Positions 51,698-59,097 of a stretch of 64,000 nucleotides of DNA are shown piece by piece. Numbering within the stretch: position 1 is the first letter of the stretch; every line of letters starts with the position of its first letter. This stretch comes from Halorubrum sp. F4 (lineage in GTDB: Archaea; Halobacteriota; Halobacteria; Halobacteriales; Haloferacaceae). Location: positions 385,256 through 449,255 of the forward strand of contig NZ_JAPDFS010000001.1 of assembly GCF_027257195.1 (NCBI RefSeq). The letters run 5' to 3'. Below the pieces are notes generated by a model. It was not told the DNA's origin, made no database searches, and was given only the letters and a program-made list of their open reading frames with translations. The translations under genes were made by a program, and so were the position numbers.

Positions 51698-52548
51698 TCC
51701 GCATACATTTCGTACATCCGAGACGGCGCTTCCTCTCCCGGCCCCCAACAGTCGGCGTCGGGGTGGGAGTCGTAGAAGGCCTCTTCGTAGTCGTGCTGTT
51801 CGTTCCGGGCGCGGGGCGACCATACCGAGCGGTCAGGGTTCAGGGCAAACCGCAGATTGCTATACGAACGCCGGACGCACTCGTAGTAGTCCGACCGCTC
51901 GCTGGGGAGTTTCGTCCAGCCGTAGCCGTCGAAGTAGCCCATCCAGTTCGCCGCCGTTAGGGGGCTTGTGGTGTCGGCGCTCTCGACGGGAACGCCATAC
52001 TTCCGGGCCTGCGCCTGTTTCACCGGGGAGCCACCGAGTAAGTGGACTTCCGGGCAGTCACGGTAGGCCGTCCACGGGTGCGGACTCGGGCCGTACCGTT
52101 CTTGGCAGGGAAGGCCGACCCGATAGCGAGCCGGAACGTCGCGGGGGTGATGGAGTTTCGGGACAACGATAACAGTCTCCGCGTACTCCGCGAGGTCGGC
52201 GGCCCGGTCGAGAACCCACCCCCAACCGGGACTGTTCTCGTCGTCGTCCGGGGCGACCGCGTAACGGGGCTTCTCCGAGCGCACCGTCTTCTGGTGTTCT
52301 CGCCACGCTCCCTCTTCGTCGGGAACGGTCTGCTTCTTCAACTTCGAGAACGGCCAGTCCACGAAGTCCACATCGAACCGCTCCGGGGGGCGGTAGTTCA
52401 TCGACTCGTAGCCGATTAGCGCCCCGACCCGCCACGCCGCTTCGGTAGCGTCGGCGGAACCACGGGCCGTGAAGACTACGTCGCGTTCCCGCTGGTTTGA
52501 GGTCGGTACAGATGTATCTCCTACGGGTAGTTTCTGCTGGGTACTCAT
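51694..52548 (-). CDS. DUF6610-type protein, possibly related to tRNA-guanine transglycosylases
   Basis: A 284-residue protein known to me from haloarchaeal viruses and genomes under the name DUF6610. Segments such as ETVIVVPKLHHPRDVPARYRVGLPC (about residues 123-147) and YRDCPEVHLLGGSPVKQAQARKYGVPVESADTTS (about 161-195) resemble the strand endings of TGT/DpdA-type barrels, which swap guanine for a 7-deazaguanine in tRNA or phage DNA. There is no zinc site. This relationship is an inference from pattern only. If true, the protein could modify the element's DNA against restriction. It carries an exact start-associated motif. Confidence 0.6.
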   Translation of the reverse strand: MSTQQKLPVGDTSVPTSNQRERDVVFTARGSADATEAAWRVGALIGYESMNYRPPERFDVDFVDWPFSKLKKQTVPDEEGAWREHQKTVRSEKPRYAVAPDDDENSPGWGWVLDRAADLAEYAETVIVVPKLHHPRDVPARYRVGLPCQERYGPSPHPWTAYRDCPEVHLLGGSPVKQAQARKYGVPVESADTTSPLTAANWMGYFDGYGWTKLPSERSDYYECVRRSYSNLRFALNPDRSVWSPRARNEQHDYEEAFYDSHPDADCWGPGEEAPSRMYEMYAD

Positions 52549-52562
52549 TTGGGTCTGGTTAG
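52549..52562 (-). promoter_or_regulatory. Start-associated motif (copy 7)
   Basis: Minus strand CTAACCAGACCCAA directly before the ATG, 18 bases after the polB stop codon begins the spacer. Confidence 0.75.
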
Positions 52563-52566
52563 GTGG

Positions 52567-55047
52567 TTAGAAGAACGCCCCGAGGCCGGTCTGGAGTTGG
52601 CCCTCAACGGCGGCTTCCACGTCGATGCCGACCGCGTCGAGGACGGGGCCGAGCGGGTTGATGATTAGGGTCTGGGTCATACGGCCCACGTCCGGCGTCA
52701 AGCCGGTGTTCTCGACCTGCTCGGCGTCCTCGTAGGCGATGCGGTCTATCTTCTCGCCCAGCGCGTCAACGTAGGTGGGCATAATGTAGCACCGCATCGG
52801 CTTGCTTCCCTTCGAGAACTCCGTGCCGAGGAGTTCGTTCGAGTTCATCGCGGCCTCGACGTGAGCCGTCGGGGAGTCGTACTCGTTGAACTCCTTGCCG
52901 ATGCCGCCGGGGATACCGATGTTCTCCCAGTCGGGGTCGTCGGGGTCGAGCGAGGTTCCCGCCTGATAGACGTAGTTGGCTATCTCGTTGTTGTCCTTGT
53001 CGTGGAGGATGGCCTTGATGACCTTCTTCTCGGTGTCCCGAGTGAGGCGGGAAGCATCCGACCGCTTTGCGGCAGACCCCTTGATGGAGATATCGTACTG
53101 GTCGAGGGAGTCGGAGAAGTCCATCCCCTCCTTCCACGAGGCCGCGTAGGCGTACTTCTTCTTGCGGCCCCATTGGAAGAACCGGGGCGCGAACATCTCA
53201 ATCTCAATCTCCCAGAGGTTATCCTCGGCGGGGACGCCCATCGTCTCCGCGAGGGCCGGGTAGACCTCGTTGTTCAGGGTGTCGCAAATCTCCTGTGCGG
53301 CTTCGAGGCAGGACTCCTGCCGCATATTCCTCGGGAATCTGATATAGTTGCTGTCCGTGTCGCCATATATCACCTCCGCGATAGTTTCTTCGTTGACGTA
53401 GCGGGCGGTCTCCTTGAGAACCGCCTGCCCGGCGAGGGTGATAGCCTCTGCTGTCTTGCGGTCGTAGAGGAAGAACTTAGACCAAGCCAAAACGCCGTAG
53501 ATTGAGTTGGTGATTGTCTTACTAACCTGATACATTTCTGCGTATCTTTCCTCTTCATCTGAACCCGGTTCCGCCTCCCGCTTGAGGCGCTTGTAGGTCA
53601 TCTTGAGGTCAAGGGCGTCGTCAACGATTTGCCGGAAGAGGCCATCCCGCTCCAGCGAGAACGCCTGCCCGTTCGGAGCGACCGCGACCTTCCCGAGTTC
53701 CGGCTCCGTCGCGTCGAGTTTCACCTCGGGCGACGTGTTCAGCATCTTCATCGTCGCCGGGTACAGGCTCGCCAAGTCAATTCCGACGACGTTGGTGGCC
53801 TTCCCGGTGTACGGCTCAACAACAAAGCCCCCTTCGTAGTCTTCTGCGTTCGAGTGGGTCTTCGTCGGGCCGACCTCGCCGCGCTCGTCCAGTTTGCGGC
53901 GAACCATCATCTCGATGAACTGGAAGTTCTCTCGGGTGTCCTCGAAGTCCACGCCGACCATCTTTCGCAGGGAGTCGCGGAAGGAGACCACACCGGCCTC
54001 CTCGTCAATCCCGGCGGTGAGGCGAACGTCCCGAGCGTTGTAGTTCATCAACTTCTCGGGGTTGTCCCGCCACATCTCGAAGTACCCTTCCTCGTGGGCC
54101 AGTTTCGACGCGCCCAGTTCTTCGCCCGCCACGTAGTCGAGCGAGTAGGAGCGGAGTTCGCCCCACGAGTTCTTCTTGTAGGCGTGGAGCAGGTCGTAGA
54201 CCGTCCGGCCCAGAATCTTCGGGTCGCCGCGCCGGGTGACGTGGGCGTTCCCCTCGGGGGAGAGCCGGGAGGGGTGCGCCGAGACCTTCTTCATCCGCTC
54301 GATGGTGTACGGCCCGTCGAAGGGAGCGTTCCACGCGGTGAGCAGGTCGGGGTTGCGCTCTTCGACCCACTCCCCGAAATTGATGAGCATAACGCGCTCG
54401 TCGGGGAAGTAGTGGAGACGGTCAAGTTCCTCCGGCTTGCCGTTCGGGAAGCAGGTCTCGGAGGGCCTTCCCGCCGTGTCGAAGAAGCCGACGTACTCCC
54501 CCTCGTAGGAGTCGTAGGCGACCAGCGAGGTGATACGCTTCTCGCCCGGCTCGGGGAACGAGCCACGGTCGTCGGTCTCAATGTCGAACACGACCACCCG
54601 AGGCCGGGGGTCGTTCTCGACGGGGGCCTCGATGGCCTCGACCTCGTCCAGAGTGACCTCTTCGGCGGGAACGCGAATCCACGCCTTCACATCGCGGTCG
54701 ATTCGGACGCGCTGGGTGGGGTTTACGTCGGCCTCGAAGGTCTTGCCGTGGAACTCCTTTTTCGCGTCCCGAACGTCTCCGGGGGTGGTGACGTAGACGC
54801 AGGCGACCTCTTCACCGAAGAAGCCGGTGCGGTCAACGTCAAAGTCGAACTCCCGAATCCCGCACTCTCCGAGGAGTTCGTTCTTCCGCTCACGGGCCTC
54901 AGCGGCCTCCACGTAGAAGTAGGGCCGGAAGTCCGTGATGGTCACCGTGTGTCGCTCCTCGTCGGCGTCGCGCCCGTAGAGGCGGAGCGTGAAGGAGTCG
55001 TCGTGGTTCTCGATACAGGCGGTGTTGGTGACGAGTATTTCGAGCAT
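52567..55047 (-). CDS. polB: Family B DNA polymerase (viral type)
   Basis: An 826-residue replicative polymerase with proofreading. Exonuclease motifs: VVFDIETDD (Exo I, 153-161), TAWNAPFDGPYT (Exo II, about 238-249) and MNYNARDV (Exo III, 334-341). Polymerase motifs: GIDLASLYP (motif A, 422-430), KTITNSIYGVLAW (motif B, about 510-522) and IYGDTDSNYI (motif C, 560-569). All catalytic acids are intact, so it should be active. It lacks an intein and is of the length of halovirus polymerases rather than the host PolB. Start ATG 55047 is preceded by an exact start-associated motif and, 18 bases further, the stop of the previous gene. Confidence 0.95.
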   Translation of the reverse strand: MLEILVTNTACIENHDDSFTLRLYGRDADEERHTVTITDFRPYFYVEAAEARERKNELLGECGIREFDFDVDRTGFFGEEVACVYVTTPGDVRDAKKEFHGKTFEADVNPTQRVRIDRDVKAWIRVPAEEVTLDEVEAIEAPVENDPRPRVVVFDIETDDRGSFPEPGEKRITSLVAYDSYEGEYVGFFDTAGRPSETCFPNGKPEELDRLHYFPDERVMLINFGEWVEERNPDLLTAWNAPFDGPYTIERMKKVSAHPSRLSPEGNAHVTRRGDPKILGRTVYDLLHAYKKNSWGELRSYSLDYVAGEELGASKLAHEEGYFEMWRDNPEKLMNYNARDVRLTAGIDEEAGVVSFRDSLRKMVGVDFEDTRENFQFIEMMVRRKLDERGEVGPTKTHSNAEDYEGGFVVEPYTGKATNVVGIDLASLYPATMKMLNTSPEVKLDATEPELGKVAVAPNGQAFSLERDGLFRQIVDDALDLKMTYKRLKREAEPGSDEEERYAEMYQVSKTITNSIYGVLAWSKFFLYDRKTAEAITLAGQAVLKETARYVNEETIAEVIYGDTDSNYIRFPRNMRQESCLEAAQEICDTLNNEVYPALAETMGVPAEDNLWEIEIEMFAPRFFQWGRKKKYAYAASWKEGMDFSDSLDQYDISIKGSAAKRSDASRLTRDTEKKVIKAILHDKDNNEIANYVYQAGTSLDPDDPDWENIGIPGGIGKEFNEYDSPTAHVEAAMNSNELLGTEFSKGSKPMRCYIMPTYVDALGEKIDRIAYEDAEQVENTGLTPDVGRMTQTLIINPLGPVLDAVGIDVEAAVEGQLQTGLGAFF

Positions 55048-55060
55048 TTGGGTCTGGTTG
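55048..55060 (-). promoter_or_regulatory. Start-associated motif (copy 6), before polB
   Basis: Minus strand CAACCAGACCCAA directly before the polB ATG; the upstream gene ends 18 bases before that ATG. Confidence 0.75.
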
Positions 55061-55065
55061 GGTGG

Positions 55066-55470
55066 TTAGTACGCGGCGTGGTTCTCCCACGTTCGAGCGG
55101 CGAAAGAGACGGGAACGCACGTCTGGGGGTCGCCCGGCTCGTCGGTGGTGTCGATTCCGTGGTCTCGGAAGTCCTTGATGTGGTACTCGTAGACCGTCCG
55201 GGTGTCTTCCTCGGCTATCAGGACGGTGTTGACGCCCTTCCGGTCGAGGTAGTCGATGATGTGGTCGGAGACTGCGTAGCCACGATGCTTCCGGTAGAAG
55301 TGTTCTTCTCGGGTTCTCTTTGAGAGGTACGCGACCTCGTCTCTCCCCCTGAGAACACCGACCGTCCCGGCTACCCCGTGCATCTCGGGGGCCGGGACAC
55401 GAATATGCCGCCGGGGCTGGTGTTTCAGTATCGGCGCTTCAACGTCCTCGTAGTCGAATAGGTTGGTCAT
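55066..55470 (-). CDS. Hypothetical viral protein, 134 aa
   Basis: A small soluble protein with an alpha/beta middle: SDHIIDYLDRKGVNTVLIAEEDTRTVYEYHIKDFRDHG (about residues 69-106). The order of D, E and a K-containing strand there is reminiscent of small nuclease folds, but no motif is decisive. It lies between the Cas4-like nuclease and PolB genes. A variant start-associated motif with a few extra bases precedes the ATG. Confidence 0.65.
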   Translation of the reverse strand: MTNLFDYEDVEAPILKHQPRRHIRVPAPEMHGVAGTVGVLRGRDEVAYLSKRTREEHFYRKHRGYAVSDHIIDYLDRKGVNTVLIAEEDTRTVYEYHIKDFRDHGIDTTDEPGDPQTCVPVSFAARTWENHAAY

Positions 55471-55488
55471 CTCTCTGGGTCTGATTGG
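55471..55488 (-). promoter_or_regulatory. Start-associated motif, variant (copy 5)
   Basis: Minus strand CCAATCAGACCCAGAGAG before the ATG; the core CAGACCCA is kept but five bases further from the start codon. Confidence 0.45.
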
Positions 55489-55549
55489 TCTCTGGATTTA
55501 CGCCTCGCTTCCTGCCGCTTTCATACATTTTCAGACTCAGGAAGGGCCG

Positions 55550-56518
55550 TTACAGGTTCATCTTCCGCATCGCGTAGGTCACGTAGTTCGACTTCGTACC
55601 GAGTTCCTGCGCGATTTCGTGGGGCGTCATACCGGCGTCCAGCATCTCCTTCAATTGGTCGTCGTGTTTCAGGGCTTCTCCCCACGTCGAGGAGCAGATA
55701 TCGTAGTAGGAGCATTGCTCGTCCCGGCCCGGCCCCCACTTGCAGAGCGGGGTCTCGTTGATGGGCCAATGCGGCTCGTCAGCCTCCATCATATCCAGCA
55801 TCTCGCTGATGGTCTCGTAGATGAAGTCCCGGCGAGACTCCTTGAGGGGGCTGATAATCAGGTCGTCCCCCTTGGGGTAGTACCCAGCGACCGCTGTTAC
55901 GTCCCACTCCTGCTCGAACAGGACGGCGTAGTATTCGCCTTCGAGGTAGATGCCCTCGTCGCGGTACTGCTTCTTGGGGGTCTTCCCGGTCTTGAAGTCC
56001 GTGATGACCACTCCCCCGGCGGGTTCGACGCCGGGAACGGAGCGGTCGTCGTAGATGGCGTCCGCGTACCCCATCCACGATGGCTGTCGGCCCTCCCTGT
56101 CCGGTAGGGGGTCTTCCAGCCACGACTCCGCCTCGATGCCGACCGGGAGCCACGTCTCAGGGTCGGGTGAGACCTCCATCCGGGCGTACTCGAAGTTGAT
56201 GAAGTTCGTGATGTACGGCTCCAGATAGTCGGCCCACCTGTCCCACTCCGGCAGGAAGGCGACGAGGTCTTCGGGGAACTCCCCGGTCTCGTTGACGTAG
56301 GCCTCGACGGCGTAGTAGTAGTCTTCCAGCACCTCGTGGATGATGGTTCCGCGCCGGGTGTAGATGGTTCCCGGCTCCTTGAGGCCCTGAACGTAGGAGT
56401 ACCGGAACTGCTCGGGGCACTTCACGTACTTCGTCAGCCGACTCTTGCTGATATACGGGAGTTCACCTTTCGGGGTGCTGTCACGCAGGCTCGTCAGTCG
56501 GTCACTCTGGGTTGGCAT
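55550..56518 (-). CDS. Cas4/RecB-like PD-(D/E)XK nuclease with Fe-S cysteines
   Basis: A 322-residue nuclease. Catalytic positions: His61 (TIIHEVLEDYYYA), Asp153 (GYADAIYDD), Asp174 and Lys176 (ITDFKTGK). Four cysteines, Cys34 (KCPEQF) and Cys259, Cys269, Cys275 (CKWGPGRDEQCSYYDIC), sit as in the Fe-S cluster of Cas4 and AddB nucleases. The last 35 residues form a helix-turn-helix (MTPHEIAQELGTKSNYVTYAMRK). Viral Cas4-like enzymes process DNA ends during replication or recombination; no CRISPR array or other cas gene is present, so it is not part of a CRISPR locus. The start overlaps the end of the preceding gene by 17 bases. Confidence 0.9.
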   Translation of the reverse strand: MPTQSDRLTSLRDSTPKGELPYISKSRLTKYVKCPEQFRYSYVQGLKEPGTIYTRRGTIIHEVLEDYYYAVEAYVNETGEFPEDLVAFLPEWDRWADYLEPYITNFINFEYARMEVSPDPETWLPVGIEAESWLEDPLPDREGRQPSWMGYADAIYDDRSVPGVEPAGGVVITDFKTGKTPKKQYRDEGIYLEGEYYAVLFEQEWDVTAVAGYYPKGDDLIISPLKESRRDFIYETISEMLDMMEADEPHWPINETPLCKWGPGRDEQCSYYDICSSTWGEALKHDDQLKEMLDAGMTPHEIAQELGTKSNYVTYAMRKMNL

Positions 56519-56753
56519 CTTCTTCCTCGTCGTCCTGCATCAGCAGGTCGTTGACACCCTCCAGCACCTCGACGTGCTGGGTAATGTCCTGTATGTTCAT
56601 CGCGCCGCTCTCGGTCTTCTCGAACTCGATGACGCACTTGCCCTTCTCGTGGGCGGTCTGATTCGCGTGACCGATGATTTCGAGTGCCGTTCGCAGGCCC
56701 GGCACCGAGTCGATTTCGGCGTCGGTCGCGGCGGGAACCTCGGGGTCGCTCAC
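56502..56753 (-). CDS. Small acidic protein, 83 aa
   Basis: Mostly helical with an acidic end (NDLLMQDDEEEDANPE). Start GTG 56753 overlaps the previous stop (GTGA); a GTG two codons upstream is equally possible. No family recognised. Confidence 0.6.
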   Translation of the reverse strand: MSDPEVPAATDAEIDSVPGLRTALEIIGHANQTAHEKGKCVIEFEKTESGAMNIQDITQHVEVLEGVNDLLMQDDEEEDANPE

Positions 56754-56914
56754 GGCCACATCCCCGGCCCCAGCGTGGGGTCGTTCAGTTCACGGGACAG
56801 TTCGAGGCGTCGGCGTTCCCGCTCCTTGCGGTCGCGCTCAAAGGCCTCGATGGCTTCCCTGCTCTTCCGAATCGTCTCCGAGTCCGCCTCGGCGTCGGGG
56901 AGTGAGAAGGTCAC
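56750..56914 (-). CDS. Small charged helical protein, 54 aa
   Basis: A single long charged helix (EADSETIRKSREAIEAFERD, then KERERRRLELSREL). GTG start overlapping the stop of the DUF6378 gene (GTGA) and GTGA overlap with the next gene, so it sits exactly between two coupled genes, which is the main support that it is real. Confidence 0.6.
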   Translation of the reverse strand: MTFSLPDAEADSETIRKSREAIEAFERDRKERERRRLELSRELNDPTLGPGMWP

Positions 56915-57240
56915 TCTCGGGCCTCTGCCGAGTTGTCGGCGTCTTGGGGGACGTAGAGGGACGCGATGGCCGCGTACCCGATGGCGTCCCGGTAGTGGTC
57001 GGTGTCCATCCCGCCGACGTGCTTCCGGCTGAGTTTCAGCAGAATCATCATATCGGCCACCTCGTCGCCTCGAAGGGGCCTTACGAGGACGCCGCCCAGA
57101 TACGAGTTCCACAGGTCAGCGATGTGGTCGTGATTCTCGATGGGGTCTCCGTGGGTGCCGTTTCGGTCAGCGATGACGCCGCCGACCTCGGACGCGAGTT
57201 CTCCTGCCTGTTCCACGTTGCGGTTGTTCTTGACTGCCAT
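56911..57240 (-). CDS. DUF6378 phage protein, 109 aa
   Basis: Contains the family signature DRNGTHGDPIENHDHIADLWNSYLGGVLVRPLRGDEVADMMILLKLSR (about residues 25-72), as in many bacteriophage and prophage proteins of unknown function; the spaced H/D/E residues look like a small metal- or nucleotide-binding helical fold. An exact start-associated motif lies directly before the ATG. Confidence 0.82.
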   Translation of the reverse strand: MAVKNNRNVEQAGELASEVGGVIADRNGTHGDPIENHDHIADLWNSYLGGVLVRPLRGDEVADMMILLKLSRKHVGGMDTDHYRDAIGYAAIASLYVPQDADNSAEARE

Positions 57241-57254
57241 TTGGGTCTGGTTGG
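57241..57254 (-). promoter_or_regulatory. Start-associated motif (copy 4)
   Basis: Minus strand CCAACCAGACCCAA directly before the ATG of the DUF6378 gene. Confidence 0.75.
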
Positions 57255-57264
57255 TAAGGGGTGT

Positions 57265-57573
57265 TCACAGGTCGGCTCGCTTCAGTCGCTTGATGCGACC
57301 GGCCTTTCGCTGTTCGTAGCCGTCGTAGTCGAACTTGATGAGGTCGTTCGTCTTCGTGTAGGGGAGCGTGAGGATGGGGCCGGTGACCGGCTCCGCATTG
57401 ATGATGCCTCGTCCGGTGTCGAGCCACATCTTCCACTCGTCTTCCCAGACGGCGAAGATTTGGCCGTCCGCCATCTCGGTCTCCCCGTTGAGGAAGACCA
57501 GTTGGACGCGCCCCTCGGTGACTTCGGCGGCGTCGGCCACGTCTCGGTAGCCAACAGCGCCGTCGTCGGTCAT
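57265..57573 (-). CDS. Hypothetical protein, 102 aa
   Basis: A beta-rich small protein (GRVQLVFLNGETEMADGQIFAVWEDEWKMWLDT). I chose ATG 57573, ten bases after the HAD gene's stop; the alternative ATG 57651 would overlap that gene by 68 bases. No family recognised. Confidence 0.6.
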   Translation of the reverse strand: MTDDGAVGYRDVADAAEVTEGRVQLVFLNGETEMADGQIFAVWEDEWKMWLDTGRGIINAEPVTGPILTLPYTKTNDLIKFDYDGYEQRKAGRIKRLKRADL

Positions 57574-57583
57574 CAAGTGAAAT

Positions 57584-57970
57584 TCACGCCTGTACGTCTC
57601 GTCCCTCTTCGTACTCTTCGAGGACTCGTTGGCTTGGGTCGTGGTTGTCATAGTCTACAAGGGCCGTTACGCGGTCTTCCCATCCCTCTCGGTTGTGGTT
57701 CACCGCTTTGTCGTCCAGATAGACGTGAGCGCCACCCTTCTCGCACTTCAGGCCGTTGTAGGGGACGCCCCACATCGTCAGCAGGCCCGCGATGTGGCCC
57801 GCGTGCTTCCACGGGCGGGCCGTCCAGACGACGATATCGTACTGCTCGTCTTCCTTGAGCCGCCGGACGTACTCGACCATCTCCTCGTCCGGCTGTTCGC
57901 CCCCCACTTTGTAGGGGTCGCCGGAGTCACGGGTCAGGGTCTCGTCAAAGTCTACCGCGATGATAGTCAT
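57584..57970 (-). CDS. HAD-superfamily hydrolase (phage-type phosphatase)
   Basis: A 128-residue HAD protein. Motif I is IIAVDFDETLTRD (nucleophile Asp7 and Asp9), motif II the IVVWTARPWKHAG strand (Thr/Ala-Arg), and the acidic end is AHVYLDDKAVNH. It lacks a cap domain. Phages use such enzymes as nucleotide or polynucleotide 3' phosphatases. Its ATG shares a base with the stop of the preceding small gene (TAATG). Confidence 0.85.
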   Translation of the reverse strand: MTIIAVDFDETLTRDSGDPYKVGGEQPDEEMVEYVRRLKEDEQYDIVVWTARPWKHAGHIAGLLTMWGVPYNGLKCEKGGAHVYLDDKAVNHNREGWEDRVTALVDYDNHDPSQRVLEEYEEGRDVQA

Positions 57971-58116
57971 TAGTCGAAGATGGGGTCACCCCGCTCGTCG
58001 CGGGGGCCTTCGGGTGCCTCAACGGGAAGCGCCCCGGCGAGCCGGTGGGGAGCGTCTTCGTCGTCGTGGGGCTGGTGAGCGGGCTGTGCGTTTGCGAGTC
58101 GGTGTTCGGGGTTCAT
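57970..58116 (-). CDS. Very small protein, 48 aa
   Basis: ATG overlaps the stop of the upstream membrane protein (ATGA) and its TAA overlaps the next ATG (TAATG). The sequence is polar and His/Asp/Pro-rich (MNPEHRLANAQPAHQP, DDEDAPHRLAGALPVE). The exact fit between two coupled genes is the evidence. Confidence 0.55.
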   Translation of the reverse strand: MNPEHRLANAQPAHQPHDDEDAPHRLAGALPVEAPEGPRDERGDPIFD

Positions 58117-58292
58117 AGGTAGGTAGTCGTCAGCAGGTATCCGAGGTAGATTCCACAGACGGAGCCGGAGACGGCAAGAACGCCTGCGAGCGTACCGGGT
58201 GCCGGGCTGGGGAGTCCGAGGTAGCCGAAGAGGCCACCGAGGACAAGCCCAGTCAGGAGGGCCGCAACGAAAGCGACAGCGAGGATGTTCAT
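58113..58292 (-). CDS. Small two-helix membrane protein, 59 aa
   Basis: Two hydrophobic helices, MNILAVAFVAALLTGLVLGG and TLAGVLAVSGSVCGIYLGYL, separated by LPSPAPG. Start and stop both overlap neighbouring genes (ATGA at each end). Small membrane proteins with this layout in viral genomes are sometimes holin-like, but position in a replication cluster gives no support for that. Confidence 0.65.
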   Translation of the reverse strand: MNILAVAFVAALLTGLVLGGLFGYLGLPSPAPGTLAGVLAVSGSVCGIYLGYLLTTTYL

Positions 58293-58441
58293 ACGCGGAA
58301 CCGTTGACGGCGTTCGTAGTCGCGGAAGTTCCCGTTCACGACGCCCCGGAAGAGGCCGCCGTCGTGTTCGAGGTCGGCGTGAACGGCGGGGTCAACCCGG
58401 AAGTGCCAGCCGCAGTCGGCGCAGTAATGCTTCGCTCGCAT
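58289..58441 (-). CDS. Small C2H2-type zinc finger protein, 50 aa
   Basis: MRAKHYCADCGWHFRVDPAV followed by HADLEH gives Cys-x2-Cys-x10-His-x4-His, a classical zinc-finger spacing, then a basic end RDYERRQRF. ATG overlaps the previous stop (ATGA). It may bind nucleic acid or protein. Confidence 0.65.
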   Translation of the reverse strand: MRAKHYCADCGWHFRVDPAVHADLEHDGGLFRGVVNGNFRDYERRQRFRV

Positions 58442-58755
58442 CACTCGTCCTCCGGGTGTTGCCAGCAACGGTCGCCGGGGTTCTCGACGCGGCGGGAACA
58501 CTCCCCGCCCTTTCCGGCGCACGTCGGGTCTTCTTCGATGGTCGCAACAGGCTCGTCGCTTCCCGCCGCGTAGAGGTCTACTCCTTCGGAACCCTCTGCA
58601 AACTCCGAGGGGATATTTCGCCTGTCTTCAGTCTGCACCAGCAGATACGCACCCCTTGTAGGGTCAGACGAAGTAACAGCAACGTGAACGACACGACCAG
58701 CCACATCGAAGCCGCCATCCTCGTCGGGCCGGACGTGTTTCCACTCATATCTCAC
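58441..58755 (-). CDS. Hypothetical protein with C-terminal Cys/His cluster, 104 aa
   Basis: GTG start overlapping the previous stop (GTGA). The first 80 residues look like a small beta barrel (GRVVHVAVTSSDPTRGAYLLVQTEDRRNIPSEF). The end has Cys-x6-Cys-x10-Cys-x2-His (CAGKGGEC, then RCWQH), probably a zinc site. Unknown function. Confidence 0.65.
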   Translation of the reverse strand: MRYEWKHVRPDEDGGFDVAGRVVHVAVTSSDPTRGAYLLVQTEDRRNIPSEFAEGSEGVDLYAAGSDEPVATIEEDPTCAGKGGECSRRVENPGDRCWQHPEDE

Positions 58756-59045
58756 GGTTGCCTCACGCGGCTCGCGTCGCCGCCCTCAATTCGGTCGGCC
58801 ACCGTCAGCAGGTGGCGGGCCACGTCACGGAGTTCCGCAACGTCTTCCTCGTCGCCGTCGCCCATCTCAAGGACGGCGGCGCGGGCGGTCACCTCAGCGA
58901 AGGCCTGATGGCTCCACGACTTCATCGCGTCTATCTGGTCGTGGAAGGTCTTGGCCTGCTGGAGCATCTGTTCAACTTCGGGGTCTGCCTCGGTCTCGGT
59001 ATCGAACAGGTCGTCCGAGACCGGAGGCTCAACTTCTTGACTCAT
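58752..59045 (-). CDS. Hypothetical acidic helical protein, 97 aa
   Basis: A helical protein (VEQMLQQAKTFHDQIDAMKSWSHQAFAEVTARAAVLEMG). ATG 59045 is fixed by an exact start-associated motif directly upstream; the frame is open further upstream but only through non-coding sequence. The first of the chain of tightly overlapping small genes. Confidence 0.68.
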   Translation of the reverse strand: MSQEVEPPVSDDLFDTETEADPEVEQMLQQAKTFHDQIDAMKSWSHQAFAEVTARAAVLEMGDGDEEDVAELRDVARHLLTVADRIEGGDASRVRQP

Positions 59046-59057
59046 TTGGGTCTGGTA
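59046..59057 (-). promoter_or_regulatory. Start-associated motif (copy 3)
   Basis: Minus strand TACCAGACCCAA directly before ATG 59045; it decides this start over one 39 codons upstream. Confidence 0.75.
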
Positions 59058-59097
59058 GGAGAGAGGAAACACCGGGTTTCCGTTGAATAAGGTCGTC

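Noticed and set aside
55550..56518. Cas4-like nuclease as sign of a CRISPR-Cas locus
   Set aside because: No repeat array and no other cas gene was found; viral Cas4-like nucleases are common in haloviruses.
57574..57651. Longer start (57651) for the 102-residue gene
   Set aside because: It would overlap the HAD gene by 68 bases, whereas nearly all other junctions in this cluster overlap by only 1-4 bases; the ATG at 57573 fits better.
58113..58292. Two-helix membrane protein as a holin
   Set aside because: No endolysin or lysis context; archaeal viruses do not use a peptidoglycan lysis system. Kept as unknown.
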